Assembly (NCBI RefSeq): GCF_001937665.1
Contig: NZ_MSKL01000025.1
Location: 186,352-250,351 of the forward strand
Direction of reading: 5' to 3'
Origin: Actinomyces oris
GTDB taxonomy: Bacteria > Actinomycetota > Actinomycetes > Actinomycetales > Actinomycetaceae
DNA: 64,000 nt
Position numbers and translations under genes: made by a program
Shown here: piece by piece, positions 63,382 to 64,000 of the stretch
Layout: the number at the start of each line of letters is the position of its first letter
Position numbering within the stretch: position 1 is the first letter of the stretch
Notes under the pieces: model-generated
Told to the model about the DNA's origin: nothing
What the model saw: the letters and a program-made list of their open reading frames with translations, nothing else
The model's database searches: none

Positions 63382-63999
63382 TTAATTACTGAGGACTGCT
63401 GGAATGGCTTCATCAAGATACCACATCCAGAAACTGCGACGTGCTTCAACGTTAACCTGATCTACAGACATCCAGTTCATGGCACCTGCAGCGGCGCTGG
63501 CGCAAGTGTAGCTGGTTTCATAACTGTCAGGAGCTAGTTCTTCGTCATCAATATCGTTATCCGCGGTATCATAATCTGGGTTCCGATAACAGGCAGAAAT
63601 AACCATCGAGGTGGCTGCATCGGCTACCATTAGCGCTGGATTGGTGACCACATTCGACTCAACAGATGTACTCAAATCCTGAAAGAAGTAGAATGCCTCG
63701 TCCTCTGCAGCCTCTGGATCCACACTCTTCTCCATAAGGGAGTGGGTCAGCCGCAACATTCTATCAATACCAGGGTTCGCCGGAAATATATGCGACCATA
63801 TCGGTTTCACGTGATTGACACACAAAACCTTGAGTTGAGTCCGATTCAGATAAGAAACTTCGAAATTGTCGGGATCATTCATTGAAATCCAAATACGCTT
63901 TCGATCTCCCAGAGATAGAATCCCTTTAGGGCTGTTAACAAGATTGGTGCGGGCCTGTTTGATTGACTCACTTACAGTTGGCATGTTAATCATAATCAT
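63382..63999 (-). CDS. Imm5-family immunity protein
   Basis: This protein of up to 205 aa is mostly helical and acidic. Segments such as LKVLCVNHVKPIWSHIFPAN, DEAFYFFQDLSTSVES, ADAATSMVISACYRNPDYD and a C-terminal RRSFWMWYLDEAIPAVLS fit the Imm5 immunity family of polymorphic toxin systems. Imm5 proteins protect against a cognate toxin, which is not in this window. The start is uncertain because the window ends 1 bp upstream; ATG codons at 63999, 63993 and 63984 are possible, and the gene may extend outside. Codon use and GC content differ from the core genes. Confidence 0.65.
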   Translation of the reverse strand: MIMINMPTVSESIKQARTNLVNSPKGILSLGDRKRIWISMNDPDNFEVSYLNRTQLKVLCVNHVKPIWSHIFPANPGIDRMLRLTHSLMEKSVDPEAAEDEAFYFFQDLSTSVESNVVTNPALMVADAATSMVISACYRNPDYDTADNDIDDEELAPDSYETSYTCASAAAGAMNWMSVDQVNVEARRSFWMWYLDEAIPAVLSN

Positions 64000-64000
64000 T

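Overview
This window is high-GC actinobacterial DNA. Gene content, the Tad locus, the AdnAB/UvrD2/NudC neighbourhood and the immunity genes at the right end suggest Actinomycetaceae, most likely Actinomyces. The genus call is an inference, because no marker gene was compared with a database. Genes are dense, 4-bp ATGA/GTGA overlaps are common, and no rRNA, CRISPR array, insertion sequence or integrase was seen.

Layout. 0-7.7 kb: ettA, an unusual Ada-AlkA-Ogt alkylation-repair fusion, a CPBP membrane protease, prfB with a strong terminator, and a LysR regulator divergent from a small membrane protein. 7.7-12.7 kb: a minus-strand Tad (Flp) pilus operon, tadA-tadB-tadC-pilin-like-tadE-like-tadE-like-tadG-like. 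13-24.6 kb: a degenerate APH-fold protein, a membrane protein, the adnA-adnB helicase-nuclease pair for double-strand break repair, a DUF3107 protein, a sirtuin, a class I PPK2 and initiator tRNA-fMet. 24.7-36.3 kb: a block that resembles, from memory, the Mycobacterium tuberculosis Rv3193c-Rv3199c region (UPF0182, PPA1309-like, DUF2342, YlbL-type PDZ/Lon protease, Rv3196-like, uvrD2, nudC). 36.6-42.3 kb: a cysteine desulfurase and mnmA for tRNA 2-thiouridine, separated by small poorly known genes, then a GntR-ABC transporter operon with a clear palindromic operator.

42.4-58.1 kb is the most unusual part. A tight minus-strand operon encodes a MoxR-type AAA+ ATPase, a DUF5682 protein, a VWA/MIDAS protein and a SWIM zinc-finger protein, followed by a large DUF4132 (MolR-like) protein. 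This is the same set as E. coli yehL-yehM-yehP-yehQ plus yehI. A second DUF4132 paralogue lies at the left end. Between the two is a plus-strand pair that looks like one membrane-anchored surface protein split by a frameshift at a short G run.

58.2-62.6 kb holds etfB-etfA and glgX. The last 1.4 kb changes in base composition and carries a DUF6301-like protein and an Imm5-type immunity protein, suggesting the edge of a polymorphic-toxin island that continues beyond the window.

Many genes lack a Shine-Dalgarno sequence and instead have a TAnnnT-like -10 hexamer 6-7 nt before the start codon, which indicates frequent leaderless transcription. One of these starts appears to be CTG. Another gene has a perfect Shine-Dalgarno followed by ATC.
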